Positions 1 through 7,395 of a stretch of 64,000 nt of DNA are shown here, in pieces. Source of the DNA: Oscillospiraceae bacterium (GTDB lineage Bacteria; Bacillota; Clostridia; Oscillospirales; CAG-272); assembly GCA_015064685.1 (NCBI GenBank), contig SVRT01000010.1:1-64000 (forward strand). The letters are read 5' to 3'. The notes below the pieces were generated by a model. That model did not search any database, was not told where the DNA came from, and saw nothing but the letters and a program-made list of their open reading frames with translations. Position numbers and translations under genes: made by a program. Position 1 is the stretch's first letter. Each line of letters starts with the position of its first letter.

Positions 1-72
1 ATCCTCCAAATATGTTTTTTAGTTTCGACTGGCAGGTCAAAGCTATTATATCATATTTGGAGGATTTTTCAC
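1..72 (-). promoter_or_regulatory. Promoter and SD of a gene lying off the left edge
   Basis: On the minus strand an extended -10 (TGATATAAT; TATAAT at 44-49) precedes a leader ending in GGAGGAT at 1-7, a strong Shine-Dalgarno sequence. A minus-strand gene should therefore start just beyond base 1. A perfect 14-bp inverted repeat (1-14 and 52-65) brackets the -10. The -35 position (67-72, GTGAAA) is poor. The coding sequence itself is outside the window, so its function is unknown. Confidence 0.55.
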
Positions 73-128
73 TCACCGGTTAACCTCTATTGAACCACGC
101 GACTATCGCGTGGTTTTCGGTTTACAAG

Positions 129-160
129 AAAAGGGGCTGAAATCAGCCCCTTGTTTTTTA
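129..160 (-). terminator. Rho-independent terminator of rubrerythrin
   Basis: A GGGGCTGA/TCAGCCCC hairpin lies directly after the rubrerythrin stop codon and is followed on the minus strand by a TTTTCTT tract. The + strand side also has a T run, so it may work in both directions. Confidence 0.8.
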
Positions 161-697
161 TTAATAGTTTTCTGCGTGGATCTCAAAATAGCTCTGAGGA
201 TGTGCGCAAGTGGGACATACCTCGGGAGCCTCCGTACCAACGATGATGTGTCCGCAGTTGCGGCACTCCCAAACCTTGACCTCACTCTTCTTGAATACCT
301 CTGCGGTCTCAACGTTATGAAGAAGCGCGCGGTATCTCTCCTCGTGATGCTTCTCAATAGCCGCTACGAGACGGAACTTTGCGGCAAGCTCGTGGAAGCC
401 CTCCTCCTCTGCGGTCTTTGCAAAGCCGGCGTACATATCGGTCCACTCGTAGTTCTCGCCTGCCGCTGCACTTACGAGATTCTCTGCGGTGTTACCGATG
501 CCATCAAGCTCCTTGAACCACAGCTTTGCATGCTCCTTTTCATTGTCGGCTGTCTTGAGGAAAAGAGCCGCGATCTGCTCATAGCCCTCTTTCTTTGCCT
601 TAGATGCAAAATATGTGTACTTGTTTCTCGCCTCGCTCTCGCCCGAGAATGCTGCCATCAAATTCTTTTCTGTCTGTGTTCCTGCGTATTTGCTCAT
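161..697 (-). CDS. Rubrerythrin
   Basis: This non-heme iron peroxidase reduces hydrogen peroxide in the cytoplasm of anaerobes. The 178-aa protein starts with a ferritin-like four-helix domain carrying diiron-type glutamates and histidines ([25 protein letters not shown]). It ends with a rubredoxin-like domain with two Cys pairs (CRNCGH and CPTC). The ORF track begins at a TTG inside the Shine-Dalgarno sequence; the ATG at 697, preceded by GGAGGAAAAAG, gives MSKYAGTQ and is preferred. It is monocistronic, with its own promoter and terminator. No cysteine desulfurase or PerR gene is adjacent. Confidence 0.96.
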   Translation of the reverse strand: MSKYAGTQTEKNLMAAFSGESEARNKYTYFASKAKKEGYEQIAALFLKTADNEKEHAKLWFKELDGIGNTAENLVSAAAGENYEWTDMYAGFAKTAEEEGFHELAAKFRLVAAIEKHHEERYRALLHNVETAEVFKKSEVKVWECRNCGHIIVGTEAPEVCPTCAHPQSYFEIHAENY

Positions 698-1039
698 TTC
701 TTTTTCCTCCAAAATAAAAATTGTTATGGAATATTATTTCCCGAAATCCATTTTATCATACATTTTTGAAGTTGTCTATAGTTTTTCATAAAAAACCGTT
801 ATTTTTTCTTCATAGCATACCAATTTAGTTTTTGATATCAAATATCTATCATTTTTCTTTCGATTTAGGCAAATTTTTGTCGAATTGCTCTTGATTTTAC
901 TATCAATAAATGTTAAACTATTCTTAGGTGCATAAGATTATTCACATCGGCATGCGGTCAAATCAAATAAAAAAGACTTCCCTGGAATTTCCAAAATATT
1001 AGCGAAACCAAATATTATTAAAGATAGGAGAAAAGAACA
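698..1039. other. AT-rich divergent intergenic region
   Basis: These 342 bases separate divergent genes. They hold the rubrerythrin promoter and a plausible + strand promoter for the lipoprotein (TTGATT 891-896, 17 bp, TAAACT 914-919). An AGGAGAAAAG ribosome-binding site lies just before the lipoprotein ATG. Nothing else was recognised. Confidence 0.5.
750..778 (-). promoter_or_regulatory. Rubrerythrin promoter
   Basis: On the minus strand TAGACA (773-778) and TAAAAT (750-755) are separated by 17 bp, about 50 bp upstream of the start codon. No clear PerR box was recognised. Confidence 0.6.
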
Positions 1040-3124
1040 ATGAAAAAAACTAATAACGTTTTTAAAATTATTTTAGTTTTTTCCCTCTGCCTGAGCTTCT
1101 TCGCGCTAGTTTCTTGTGATAGTTTGAACAGCATGCTTTCGAATGTTAATATCAACATAAACAACACAAGTGATAATACTACGGATGCACCAACGCAAGC
1201 TCCTACGGAAGCTCCGACGGAGGCTCCCACGGCAAAGCCGGCTGAGGTTCCAACCGAATCTCCTAAGGAAGATCCCACTGAACCTCCTGCGGAATATCCC
1301 ACCGAACCTCCCGCGGAAGATCCCACCGAACCTCCAAAGGAAGATCCTACCGAACCTCCAAAGGAAGACCCCTCTGATCCTCCTGCGGAAGATCCCACCG
1401 AACCTCCGAAGGAAGATCCTACCGAACCTCCAAAGGAAGATCCCACTGAACCTCCCACGGAAGATCCCACCGAACCTCCAAAGGAAGACCCCTCTGATCC
1501 TCCTGCGGACGATGAATGCAACATTATTACAATTGCCGAGGCTCTTGCTCTTATCAGCGACGAAGACGGCTTCTTGACCGAGGAAAGATATTACATTAAA
1601 GGCGTTATCTCCGAGATCATAGACGAAAAGTACGGCAAGATGATTCTTAAGGATGCAACAGGAGAGATCCAAGTTTACGGAACTTACTCCTCAGACGGAA
1701 GCATCAGGTACCCCGACCTTCAAGAAAAGCCCCTGGCAGGTGATGAAATAATCGTCCACTGTACACTAAAAAATTATCAGGGACTTAAAGAAATCTATAA
1801 CGCACGTCTCATTGAGATCGTCAGCAAAGGCACAGTAGATGACGGATCTACCGATGACGGCTCAACCAACGACGGCACGATCAATGACACGCTTCCGGAT
1901 GGAATTAATCTCACATCAATATCCCAAATAACCGAAATACTCAGCGAAATGCCGGCAAACATCCCTTCTTCTACCAAGTATTACATTAAAGGTGTGGTTA
2001 CTTCAGATGTAGATCCCGTATGGGGCAACTGCACGATATCGGACATTGAAACCGGCGAGAGTATATTTGTTTATGGCATTTATTTCAAGGACGGCACGGT
2101 AAGGTACTGTGACGGTGACGTAAAAATAAAAGAAGGCGATATAGTTATTCTTCATAGCACAATAATGCGCTATGAAAACGGAATCGAAGTAAAAAACGAG
2201 ATTTACAAAGCAGAAATTGCGAATTTCAATGGAAACGAAAACGAGGAACAATTCCCTGACTACGGTGAGACGATTGTTATTTCGACCCCGAACGATCTTG
2301 TAAATCTTGCAAGCGATATAAATTCCGGCACTGTATCCAATGCATCAAGAATAGAGTTGGGCGCGAATATAGATATGGCAGGCGTAACGTATACTCCTAT
2401 CGTTAATTTCCGCGGAACATTTGACGGCAAGGGATATACGATCTCAAATCTTGTTTTACCTGAAACCGGTGCGACTATCAGCCTTACAGACGGAAACTGG
2501 GTCGGTTATACCGTCAAATCTATTGGCTTGTTTGGAAGCGCGTACGATGCCACCGTACAAAATCTCATCCTTGAAAACGTCACCGCAGAATACGATACAG
2601 GAAATGAGTTATTCGTTGGCGCTCTCGTCGGTTATGCAGAAGGCATAACGGTCAAGGATTGTTATGTAAGCTCCGCATTCACAGTTAAGATAAACCATCA
2701 AAGCGTAACATCTAAGAGTATCAGCGGTATTGCGGGACTTATCGGATATTCTCTCGAGGCATACGTGGAAAACGTTACAGTGGATAGCTATATAGACTAC
2801 GAGGCAAATAGCTTCGAGGCATTCGCAGGAGCAGTCCTGGGAGTTGGAAACGTGGTCATTGAGGCATGTGATATTACCCTCGACATCTCCTTTGTCGGCA
2901 CACGGTACGGTCATACCGGCTCACTCATAGGTATGGAGCGTACACCGGAAGGAATAGCCATAACAACCATTCATAATTCTGTAATCAGAGGAAAGCTCTA
3001 TATCGATAATCCGAGAGGATATGCTTGGGGCGAGGTTGGTCAGGGATACTTTTATCACGAGGATATCTCAATACTTGACGTTAGCGAGTATAACGACATT
3101 TATGTTACCGTGACAAACAAATAA
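1040..3124 (+). CDS. Lipoprotein with Pro-rich repeat stalk, two OB-like domains and GLUG-like C-terminus
   Basis: Secreted, membrane-anchored protein of unknown role. A hydrophobic signal peptide ends in the lipobox LVSC (Cys26). Residues ~45-156 form a stalk of 8-aa units of the type DPTEPPKE (24-nt tandem repeats in the DNA). Two related domains follow (~160-260 and ~290-395), each opening with YYIKGV and containing an IxVYG strand. They resemble the OB-fold modules found in bacterial surface nucleases and nucleic-acid-binding proteins. The C-terminal ~290 residues show GTFDGKGYTISNL and repeated GLFG/GALVGY/GLIGY segments, as in GLUG-type beta-solenoid adhesin or peptidase regions. The domain calls are by eye. 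It stands alone between a promoter region and a terminator. No catalytic motif is apparent. Confidence 0.8.
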   Translation: MKKTNNVFKIILVFSLCLSFFALVSCDSLNSMLSNVNININNTSDNTTDAPTQAPTEAPTEAPTAKPAEVPTESPKEDPTEPPAEYPTEPPAEDPTEPPKEDPTEPPKEDPSDPPAEDPTEPPKEDPTEPPKEDPTEPPTEDPTEPPKEDPSDPPADDECNIITIAEALALISDEDGFLTEERYYIKGVISEIIDEKYGKMILKDATGEIQVYGTYSSDGSIRYPDLQEKPLAGDEIIVHCTLKNYQGLKEIYNARLIEIVSKGTVDDGSTDDGSTNDGTINDTLPDGINLTSISQITEILSEMPANIPSSTKYYIKGVVTSDVDPVWGNCTISDIETGESIFVYGIYFKDGTVRYCDGDVKIKEGDIVILHSTIMRYENGIEVKNEIYKAEIANFNGNENEEQFPDYGETIVISTPNDLVNLASDINSGTVSNASRIELGANIDMAGVTYTPIVNFRGTFDGKGYTISNLVLPETGATISLTDGNWVGYTVKSIGLFGSAYDATVQNLILENVTAEYDTGNELFVGALVGYAEGITVKDCYVSSAFTVKINHQSVTSKSISGIAGLIGYSLEAYVENVTVDSYIDYEANSFEAFAGAVLGVGNVVIEACDITLDISFVGTRYGHTGSLIGMERTPEGIAITTIHNSVIRGKLYIDNPRGYAWGEVGQGYFYHEDISILDVSEYNDIYVTVTNK
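1260..1510 (+). repeat. 24-nt coding tandem repeats (Pro/Glu stalk)
   Basis: About ten imperfect copies of a 24-nt unit encode DPTEPPKE, DPTEPPAE or DPSDPPAE. Some neighbouring units are identical at the DNA level, so copy number could change by slippage or recombination and alter stalk length. Confidence 0.85.
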
Positions 3125-3135
3125 TCAAGTTTAGA

Positions 3136-3174
3136 AAAGCAGGCAGATCTGCAATTACGGATCTGCCTGCTTTG
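3136..3174 (+). terminator. Terminator of the lipoprotein gene
   Basis: A long stem (AGCAGGCAGATC pairing with GATCTGCCTGCT) follows 12 nt after the stop codon and ends in a short T-rich stretch. Confidence 0.8.
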
Positions 3175-3198
3175 ATAATAAATAAATCTAAAAATTAC

Positions 3199-3229
3199 AA
3201 AAGCCCTCTATATACCGTAGAGGGCTTAA
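3199..3229 (-). terminator. Terminator of the rpsF-ssb-rpsR operon
   Basis: AAGCCCTCTA pairs with TAGAGGGCTT. On the minus strand the stem is followed by TTTGTAATTTTT. It lies about 60 nt past the rpsR stop codon. Confidence 0.8.
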
Positions 3230-3288
3230 TTGTGTTGCTTCGCCGCAAGTCAATATAAACTTTCGGTCAAAAGCTTTCTGAATAAATA

Positions 3289-3543
3289 TTAGTCAGAAAT
3301 GTAAGGAAGAAGTGCTACCTGACGAGCTCTCTTAATTGCTGTGTTGAGCTCTCTCTGGTGAACTGCACATGCTCCGGAAACTCTTCTGGGAAGAATTTTG
3401 CCGCGCTCGCTGATGAACTTGCGAAGCTTTGCAGAATCCTTGTAATCGATAAAGGAAACCTTATCTGCGCAGAAGATACATACCTTTTTTCTCTTTGCAC
3501 GCATAGCGGGGCGTGCAGGACGAGTGTTTTCTGTTCTATCCAT
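3289..3543 (-). CDS. rpsR: 30S ribosomal protein S18
   Basis: Small-subunit protein that pairs with S6 on the platform of the 30S subunit. The 84-aa length is normal. The family core is present: VCIFCADK near the N-terminus, then [23 protein letters not shown] and a basic tail. The SD is GGAGGATTTC. It is the last gene of the rpsF-ssb-rpsR operon, 47 nt after ssb, an arrangement conserved in Firmicutes. Confidence 0.98.
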   Translation of the reverse strand: MDRTENTRPARPAMRAKRKKVCIFCADKVSFIDYKDSAKLRKFISERGKILPRRVSGACAVHQRELNTAIKRARQVALLPYISD

Positions 3544-3590
3544 CTTATGAAATCCTCCAAATAAATTTTTTGTGACGCGACTATCCTGAA

Positions 3591-4034
3591 TTAGAAAGGA
3601 AGATCGTCGTCGGTCTTGATCTCCTCGAACTTGGGAGCATTGCCTGCGGGTGTTGCGAAAGCAGGTGCCGCAAACGCCTCATCTCCAACCGAGGACTCGG
3701 AACGGCTGTCTACAAACATAACCTCATCTGCAACGATGTCGGTTCTGTAGTGCTTAACATTCTGCTGGTCTGTCCAGGTGCTGTTCTGAATAGTTCCTAC
3801 AACACAGATGGAAGAGCCCTTCTTGAAGTAACGGGAAACGAACTCTGCAGTCTGTCTCCAAGCGGTTACGTTAAAGAAATCGGTCTCACTCTGCTGTGCT
3901 GCGTTCTTGGAATAACGGCGGTTTACCGCGATACTGAAGGAAACAACAGCGATGCCGCTCTGTGTCTGCTTAAGCTCGGGATCCGCGGTGAGTCTACCAC
4001 CAAGAATGACCTTATTAAAGTTAAAATTAGCCAT
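3591..4034 (-). CDS. ssb: Single-stranded DNA-binding protein
   Basis: Binds single-stranded DNA in replication, recombination and repair. The 147-aa protein has an N-terminal OB-fold ([21 protein letters not shown], then [15 protein letters not shown]). A short variable linker leads to the acidic tip DDDLPF, which docks partner proteins. The position between rpsF and rpsR is the standard one for housekeeping SSB. Only 17 nt separate it from rpsF, so co-transcription is expected. Confidence 0.98.
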   Translation of the reverse strand: MANFNFNKVILGGRLTADPELKQTQSGIAVVSFSIAVNRRYSKNAAQQSETDFFNVTAWRQTAEFVSRYFKKGSSICVVGTIQNSTWTDQQNVKHYRTDIVADEVMFVDSRSESSVGDEAFAAPAFATPAGNAPKFEEIKTDDDLPF

Positions 4035-4051
4035 GTTTTTTCTCCAATCAA

Positions 4052-4444
4052 TTACTCAGCATCGTTAGCTTCAGCTACTTCCTCAACAGGAGCAGCCTCT
4101 TCAACGGTCTGTGCAACGGGCTCCTCAACGACAGGTGCAACTACGACCTCATGATCGAGCTTTACTGTCATGGAACGCATAATTGACTCGTCGATATTGA
4201 AAAGACGGTCAAGCTCTGCAAGGAAATCAGGTGCGCACTTGTGAGTAACAACGGTGTAGTAACCCTCGGGCATATCGTTGATGGGATATGCAAGACGACG
4301 CTTGCCCCACTGATTAACCTGAATGATCTCGCCGTTGGAACCGATCAAGCCTGTGAACTTCTCAACAGTTGCCTGTGTTGCCTCTTCACCGTTTGTAACG
4401 TCGGTGATGAAAAGAGTTTCATAAGTGTTGAATACGTTTTCCAT
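4052..4444 (-). CDS. rpsF: 30S ribosomal protein S6
   Basis: Primary 30S platform protein, partner of S18. The first ~95 residues match the S6 fold (YETLFITDVTNGEEATQATV, then WGKRRLAYPINDMPEGYY). The last ~30 residues form an Ala/Val/Glu-rich acidic extension absent from compact S6 proteins. The SD GGGAGG precedes the ATG by 8 nt. It is the first gene of the operon and is driven by a consensus promoter. Confidence 0.98.
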   Translation of the reverse strand: MENVFNTYETLFITDVTNGEEATQATVEKFTGLIGSNGEIIQVNQWGKRRLAYPINDMPEGYYTVVTHKCAPDFLAELDRLFNIDESIMRSMTVKLDHEVVVAPVVEEPVAQTVEEAAPVEEVAEANDAE

Positions 4445-4537
4445 TTTTTATACCTCCCTATGGACTTTATATCGACCGCGCTGTGTCATATTTTGCGCGG
4501 TAGAGAGACGGTTTTGTGCATCTCAAACCGTACCAAG
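4445..4537 (-). promoter_or_regulatory. rpsF 5' leader, possible S6:S18 autoregulatory RNA
   Basis: The ~90-nt untranslated leader holds two hairpins on the minus strand. One pairs the ACGGTTT and AAACCGT arms at 4508-4514 and 4525-4531. The other pairs CCGCGC with GCGCGG (4476-4500). Leaders here can bind the S6:S18 complex in many bacteria. The hairpins are seen; the regulatory role is inference. Confidence 0.45.
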
Positions 4538-4542
4538 CAATG

Positions 4543-4571
4543 ATTATACCATAAATAATATTATTTGTCAA
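4543..4571 (-). promoter_or_regulatory. rpsF operon promoter
   Basis: Perfect consensus: TTGACA (4566-4571), 17-bp spacer, TATAAT (4543-4548) on the minus strand. Confidence 0.85.
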
Positions 4572-4606
4572 TAGTGAAAATGAATTAATTGTAAACTTTT
4601 TGAAAA

Positions 4607-5191
4607 TTACAGAAAACTGGTAATAAAAATCTCAAGACCGATTGCTATAAGTATAATTCCACCGAAAATGCCCGCCTTACCCGCAAGACGGGTTCCCGCT
4701 TTTTTGCCTATAAAGACTCCGCACAGACAGATCGCGAATGTCACAAGCGCAATTATCGCTGCGGCAACGAGAGCGGCAAACAAATCGTATTCTGCGATGG
4801 TAAAGCCAACCGAAAGCGCGTCGATCGAGGTCGCAATTCCCTGCACTATAAGCGCGCCGAAAGTAATGCTTACACATTTGACCTCTCCGTCGTGATTCTT
4901 TATTCCCTCGTAAAGCATCTTGCCTCCGATAAAGCAAAGAAGCACAAGCGCGATCCACGGTATGCACTGCTCAAACCACTTGAAATATTCAACTATCGTG
5001 TGTATGCAGATCCAGCCGAGCATAGGCATAAGTGCCTGGAAGAATGCAAAAAGGCCTGCTACACCGCACATTTTTCTTGTTTTCATACAAGGCTCGTTGA
5101 GTCCGTTAGCAAGTGAGACCGAAAACGCATCCATAGCAAGACCCACGCCGAGCAATATACTTTCAAGAAAGAATTTAAAATCAAAAACCAT
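4607..5191 (-). CDS. mntP: Manganese efflux pump MntP
   Basis: Six-helix inner-membrane protein that exports Mn(II). The 194-aa length is typical. It has two homologous halves, each with a conserved Asp in a transmembrane helix (AMDAFSVSLANG near the N-terminus and IDALSVGF in the second half). It has its own promoter. No manganese (yybP-ykoY) riboswitch is visible in the short leader, although many mntP genes carry one. Confidence 0.93.
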   Translation of the reverse strand: MVFDFKFFLESILLGVGLAMDAFSVSLANGLNEPCMKTRKMCGVAGLFAFFQALMPMLGWICIHTIVEYFKWFEQCIPWIALVLLCFIGGKMLYEGIKNHDGEVKCVSITFGALIVQGIATSIDALSVGFTIAEYDLFAALVAAAIIALVTFAICLCGVFIGKKAGTRLAGKAGIFGGIILIAIGLEIFITSFL

Positions 5192-5232
5192 ATTATTTTC
5201 CTTTTATCTTCGCTTTTTATGATAACTATATA

Positions 5233-5261
5233 ATTCTACCACCGATACACTCTTTTGTCAA
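5233..5261 (-). promoter_or_regulatory. mntP promoter
   Basis: TTGACA (5256-5261), 17 bp, TAGAAT (5233-5238) on the minus strand, back to back with the promoter of the + strand ThyX-like gene. Confidence 0.75.
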
Positions 5262-5283
5262 GAAAAATGTATTTAAATCCCCC

Positions 5284-5317
5284 TTGACTTGACACAAAAT
5301 ATATGTTACAATTATAC
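5284..5317 (+). promoter_or_regulatory. Promoter of the ThyX-like gene
   Basis: Two overlapping options fit equally well: TTGACT (5284) with TACAAT (5307), or TTGACA (5289) with TTATAC (5312). Both have 17-bp spacers. Confidence 0.65.
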
Positions 5318-5369
5318 AGTAAATATTATAAAAAATGTATTATCTAAATATTTGAAAGGATGCACCGTA

Positions 5370-5915
5370 ATGGATTTCACCGTTGAACTTTTAAAATATC
5401 CCTCCGAAGAGGATTGGATGCTGTGTAAGCTCTGCACCCTGAACACCGTAGGTAAAACAAGCACAAAGCTACCCACAGCCGAGTGGAGACATAAACTGCT
5501 TCTCTCCGAACATAGCCCTATCCGCACACTCAACTTCTGCATTAAAATGAACGTTCCCTATTACGTTTCTGTTCATTTCTGCCGTCATTTCATAGGTGTA
5601 ACGCACTTTGTGCAGAGCCAGAGAAACGACCGCCAGGACAACTACGACAGAACGAAGGCGCCCCAGGACTCTCCCGTTTCGCATATGATGTACATAAACG
5701 CGCAGGAGCTTATGTTTATGGCTCGCCGCCGCCTCTGTATGCAGGCAGCAGCAGAGACACGCGCCGTAATGGAAGAGATCGTGCGCCAGGTCGAGGCACA
5801 GTGCCCCGAATTCGTCGGTACGCTCGAGCCTATGTGCTCCTACCGTGGCGGACGTTGCACCGAGTTCAACCCCTGCGGACTTTATAAGAAGTATCTTACC
5901 GGAAAAGATGAATAA
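5370..5915 (+). CDS. Divergent FAD-dependent thymidylate synthase-like protein (ThyX family)
   Basis: ThyX makes dTMP from dUMP with FAD and methylenetetrahydrofolate. The fold signature is visible: a central RH motif (HFCRHFIGVTHFVQSQR) and a later helix with RLCMQAAAETRAVM, resembling the ThyX AQ-E-R region. However, the canonical RHRX7S signature is broken: Phe replaces the second Arg and the Ser is displaced by one residue. At 181 aa it is shorter than typical ThyX (~220-250). The ATG at 5370 is chosen because GAAAGGA lies 9 nt upstream; the track's earlier start falls in the promoter. It may be a ThyX subfamily with another substrate. Folate-using glyA lies 5 kb away. Confidence 0.7.
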   Translation: MDFTVELLKYPSEEDWMLCKLCTLNTVGKTSTKLPTAEWRHKLLLSEHSPIRTLNFCIKMNVPYYVSVHFCRHFIGVTHFVQSQRNDRQDNYDRTKAPQDSPVSHMMYINAQELMFMARRRLCMQAAAETRAVMEEIVRQVEAQCPEFVGTLEPMCSYRGGRCTEFNPCGLYKKYLTGKDE

Positions 5916-5920
5916 ACTCA

Positions 5921-5954
5921 AAAATCTCAGGAGCATGCTCCTGAGATTTTTTTA
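5921..5954 (+). terminator. Bidirectional terminator between ThyX-like and UPF0597 genes
   Basis: A 30-nt perfect palindrome (AAAATCTCAGGAGC and its complement) is followed by T7 on the + strand. The minus side also continues into T-rich sequence, so it can end both convergent genes. Confidence 0.85.
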
Positions 5955-5972
5955 TAATTGCAACCCGGGTCT

Positions 5973-7253
5973 TTAGCATCTCCCCGTCATGATCTCAATG
6001 ATCTTCTTATCGGTCTCCTTCATGCCGTCATGACCGAGTATCGAGATGTTGTTGATGGTATTCTCAACGCCCTTACTGACGAGTCCCTCGCCGCCGAAGA
6101 ATTGACAGCCCTCGCAGAACATTTCGTATCCCATAATTCCTGCATCCACTGCCATAGCTATTTTCGCGGCGCAGGACGCCTTTGCACCGTCGCAAATGAT
6201 GCCGCTCGACATGGCAAGCGCGTTCACTATCGTGTGATTTATCGCCGAAAGATCGCGCGAAAGCAAATAAGCAATTCCCGCCCCCGCGCCGGCACCTGCG
6301 CTGACCGCACCGCAGTATGCGGATAAACGTCCAATGCCGCTCTTAAGATGTAATGTGACCAGACTTGAAAGTACAAGCGCGCGGTAAAGCTCTTCCTCGC
6401 TATTTTCGTAGTACTCCGCGTATTTTATAACGGGAAGGCTCGTAGTCATTCCCTGATTTCCGCTTCCCGAGCAGATAATTACCGGCATATCGCATCCGCC
6501 CATTCTTGCATCCGAGCCGGCGGCTGCCGCCGCGCAGGCTTGAGTTCTGACCTCGTCGTTTCTCTTTGCAAGTATCTGACCGATCTTAGCACCGTATCCA
6601 TTCGTCAAGCCCTCATGCGATATCGCGGTATTGTACGCGATCTGACGGGAAATAATATCCCTTACGTCATCAATATCTACAGTCTCGGCAAAATCAAAAA
6701 TATCGCAAATTTGCAAGCAATCGCTGAGGCTTTCACATCCGTCAACCGCCACACTCTTGTTGCTGTCAACGTAAATACACTTGCCATTTTGAATTACCTC
6801 TACCACGTTGGTATGCTCGTCCTCAATATGCACCGCTACCGAATCGTCGCCATCACTTACCGTTACCACAAGATCAAGAATGTGCTCACTCTCAAGCGGA
6901 ACAACGGATATCTCAAGCTCCTTCATTCTTTCCGCAAGAGCGCACTCCTCTTCCTTAGTAACAGAGGAGATTACCTCAAGCTCGCCGCAAGAATCTCCGT
7001 AGAAAATTCCAACCGCAGCCGCCGCTTCAAGTCCTCTCATGCCGTTCGTGTGAGGAACAATAACACTCTTGACGTTCTTTATGATATTTCCGCTCGCTTG
7101 GATGCGAACGCTCTTGGGCATTCTCCCAAGCACCTCTCTCGCCCTTGCGGCACAAAAAGCCACCGCGATAGGCTCGGTGCACCCCATAGCGGGAACAAGC
7201 TCGCGGCGAAGAATTTCAATATAGGTCCGGTATATCTTCGTTTTTTTATCCAT
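5973..7253 (-). CDS. UPF0597 / L-cysteine desulfidase-like (serine dehydratase alpha family) protein
   Basis: Members of this family are iron-sulfur lyases; characterised relatives degrade L-cysteine to pyruvate, ammonia and sulfide. The 426-aa protein has the signature ELVPAMGCTEPIA with Cys25. Further candidate [4Fe-4S] cysteines lie near the C-terminus (ICDGAKASCAAK, FCEGCQFFGGEG). A glycine/alanine-rich segment (AGAGAGAGIAYL) precedes these. It is monogenic, with a perfect promoter. Substrate (cysteine or serine) cannot be decided from sequence. Confidence 0.88.
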   Translation of the reverse strand: MDKKTKIYRTYIEILRRELVPAMGCTEPIAVAFCAARAREVLGRMPKSVRIQASGNIIKNVKSVIVPHTNGMRGLEAAAAVGIFYGDSCGELEVISSVTKEEECALAERMKELEISVVPLESEHILDLVVTVSDGDDSVAVHIEDEHTNVVEVIQNGKCIYVDSNKSVAVDGCESLSDCLQICDIFDFAETVDIDDVRDIISRQIAYNTAISHEGLTNGYGAKIGQILAKRNDEVRTQACAAAAAGSDARMGGCDMPVIICSGSGNQGMTTSLPVIKYAEYYENSEEELYRALVLSSLVTLHLKSGIGRLSAYCGAVSAGAGAGAGIAYLLSRDLSAINHTIVNALAMSSGIICDGAKASCAAKIAMAVDAGIMGYEMFCEGCQFFGGEGLVSKGVENTINNISILGHDGMKETDKKIIEIMTGRC

Positions 7254-7283
7254 ATCGACCTCTGAATCAATATAATATATCTA

Positions 7284-7312
7284 ATTATACTAAAAATTCA
7301 CTCAATTGTCAA
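7284..7312 (-). promoter_or_regulatory. Promoter of the UPF0597 gene
   Basis: Perfect TTGACA (7307-7312), 17 bp, TATAAT (7284-7289) on the minus strand, with a ~25-nt leader to SD AGAGGT. Confidence 0.85.
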
Positions 7313-7357
7313 GGAGTAATTATCCGCAAACAAAAACAATCGCATTATCAATGTGAA

Positions 7358-7390
7358 AATAAAACACGGGTGCGACAACCGTCGCACCCA
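7358..7390 (-). terminator. Terminator after the FAD oxidoreductase gene
   Basis: GGGTGCGAC/GTCGCACCC hairpin with a 4-nt loop, followed on the minus strand by GTGTTTTATTTT. Confidence 0.8.
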
Positions 7391-7395
7391 TATTT

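Noticed and set aside
110-769. 219-aa + strand ORF
   Set aside because: Complete antisense shadow of rubrerythrin.
1260-1510. CRISPR-like regular 24-nt repeats
   Set aside because: They have no spacers of unique sequence and are in frame, encoding the Pro/Glu stalk of a lipoprotein.
5192-5232. Manganese (yybP-ykoY) riboswitch before mntP
   Set aside because: The leader after the promoter is too short and lacks the motif.
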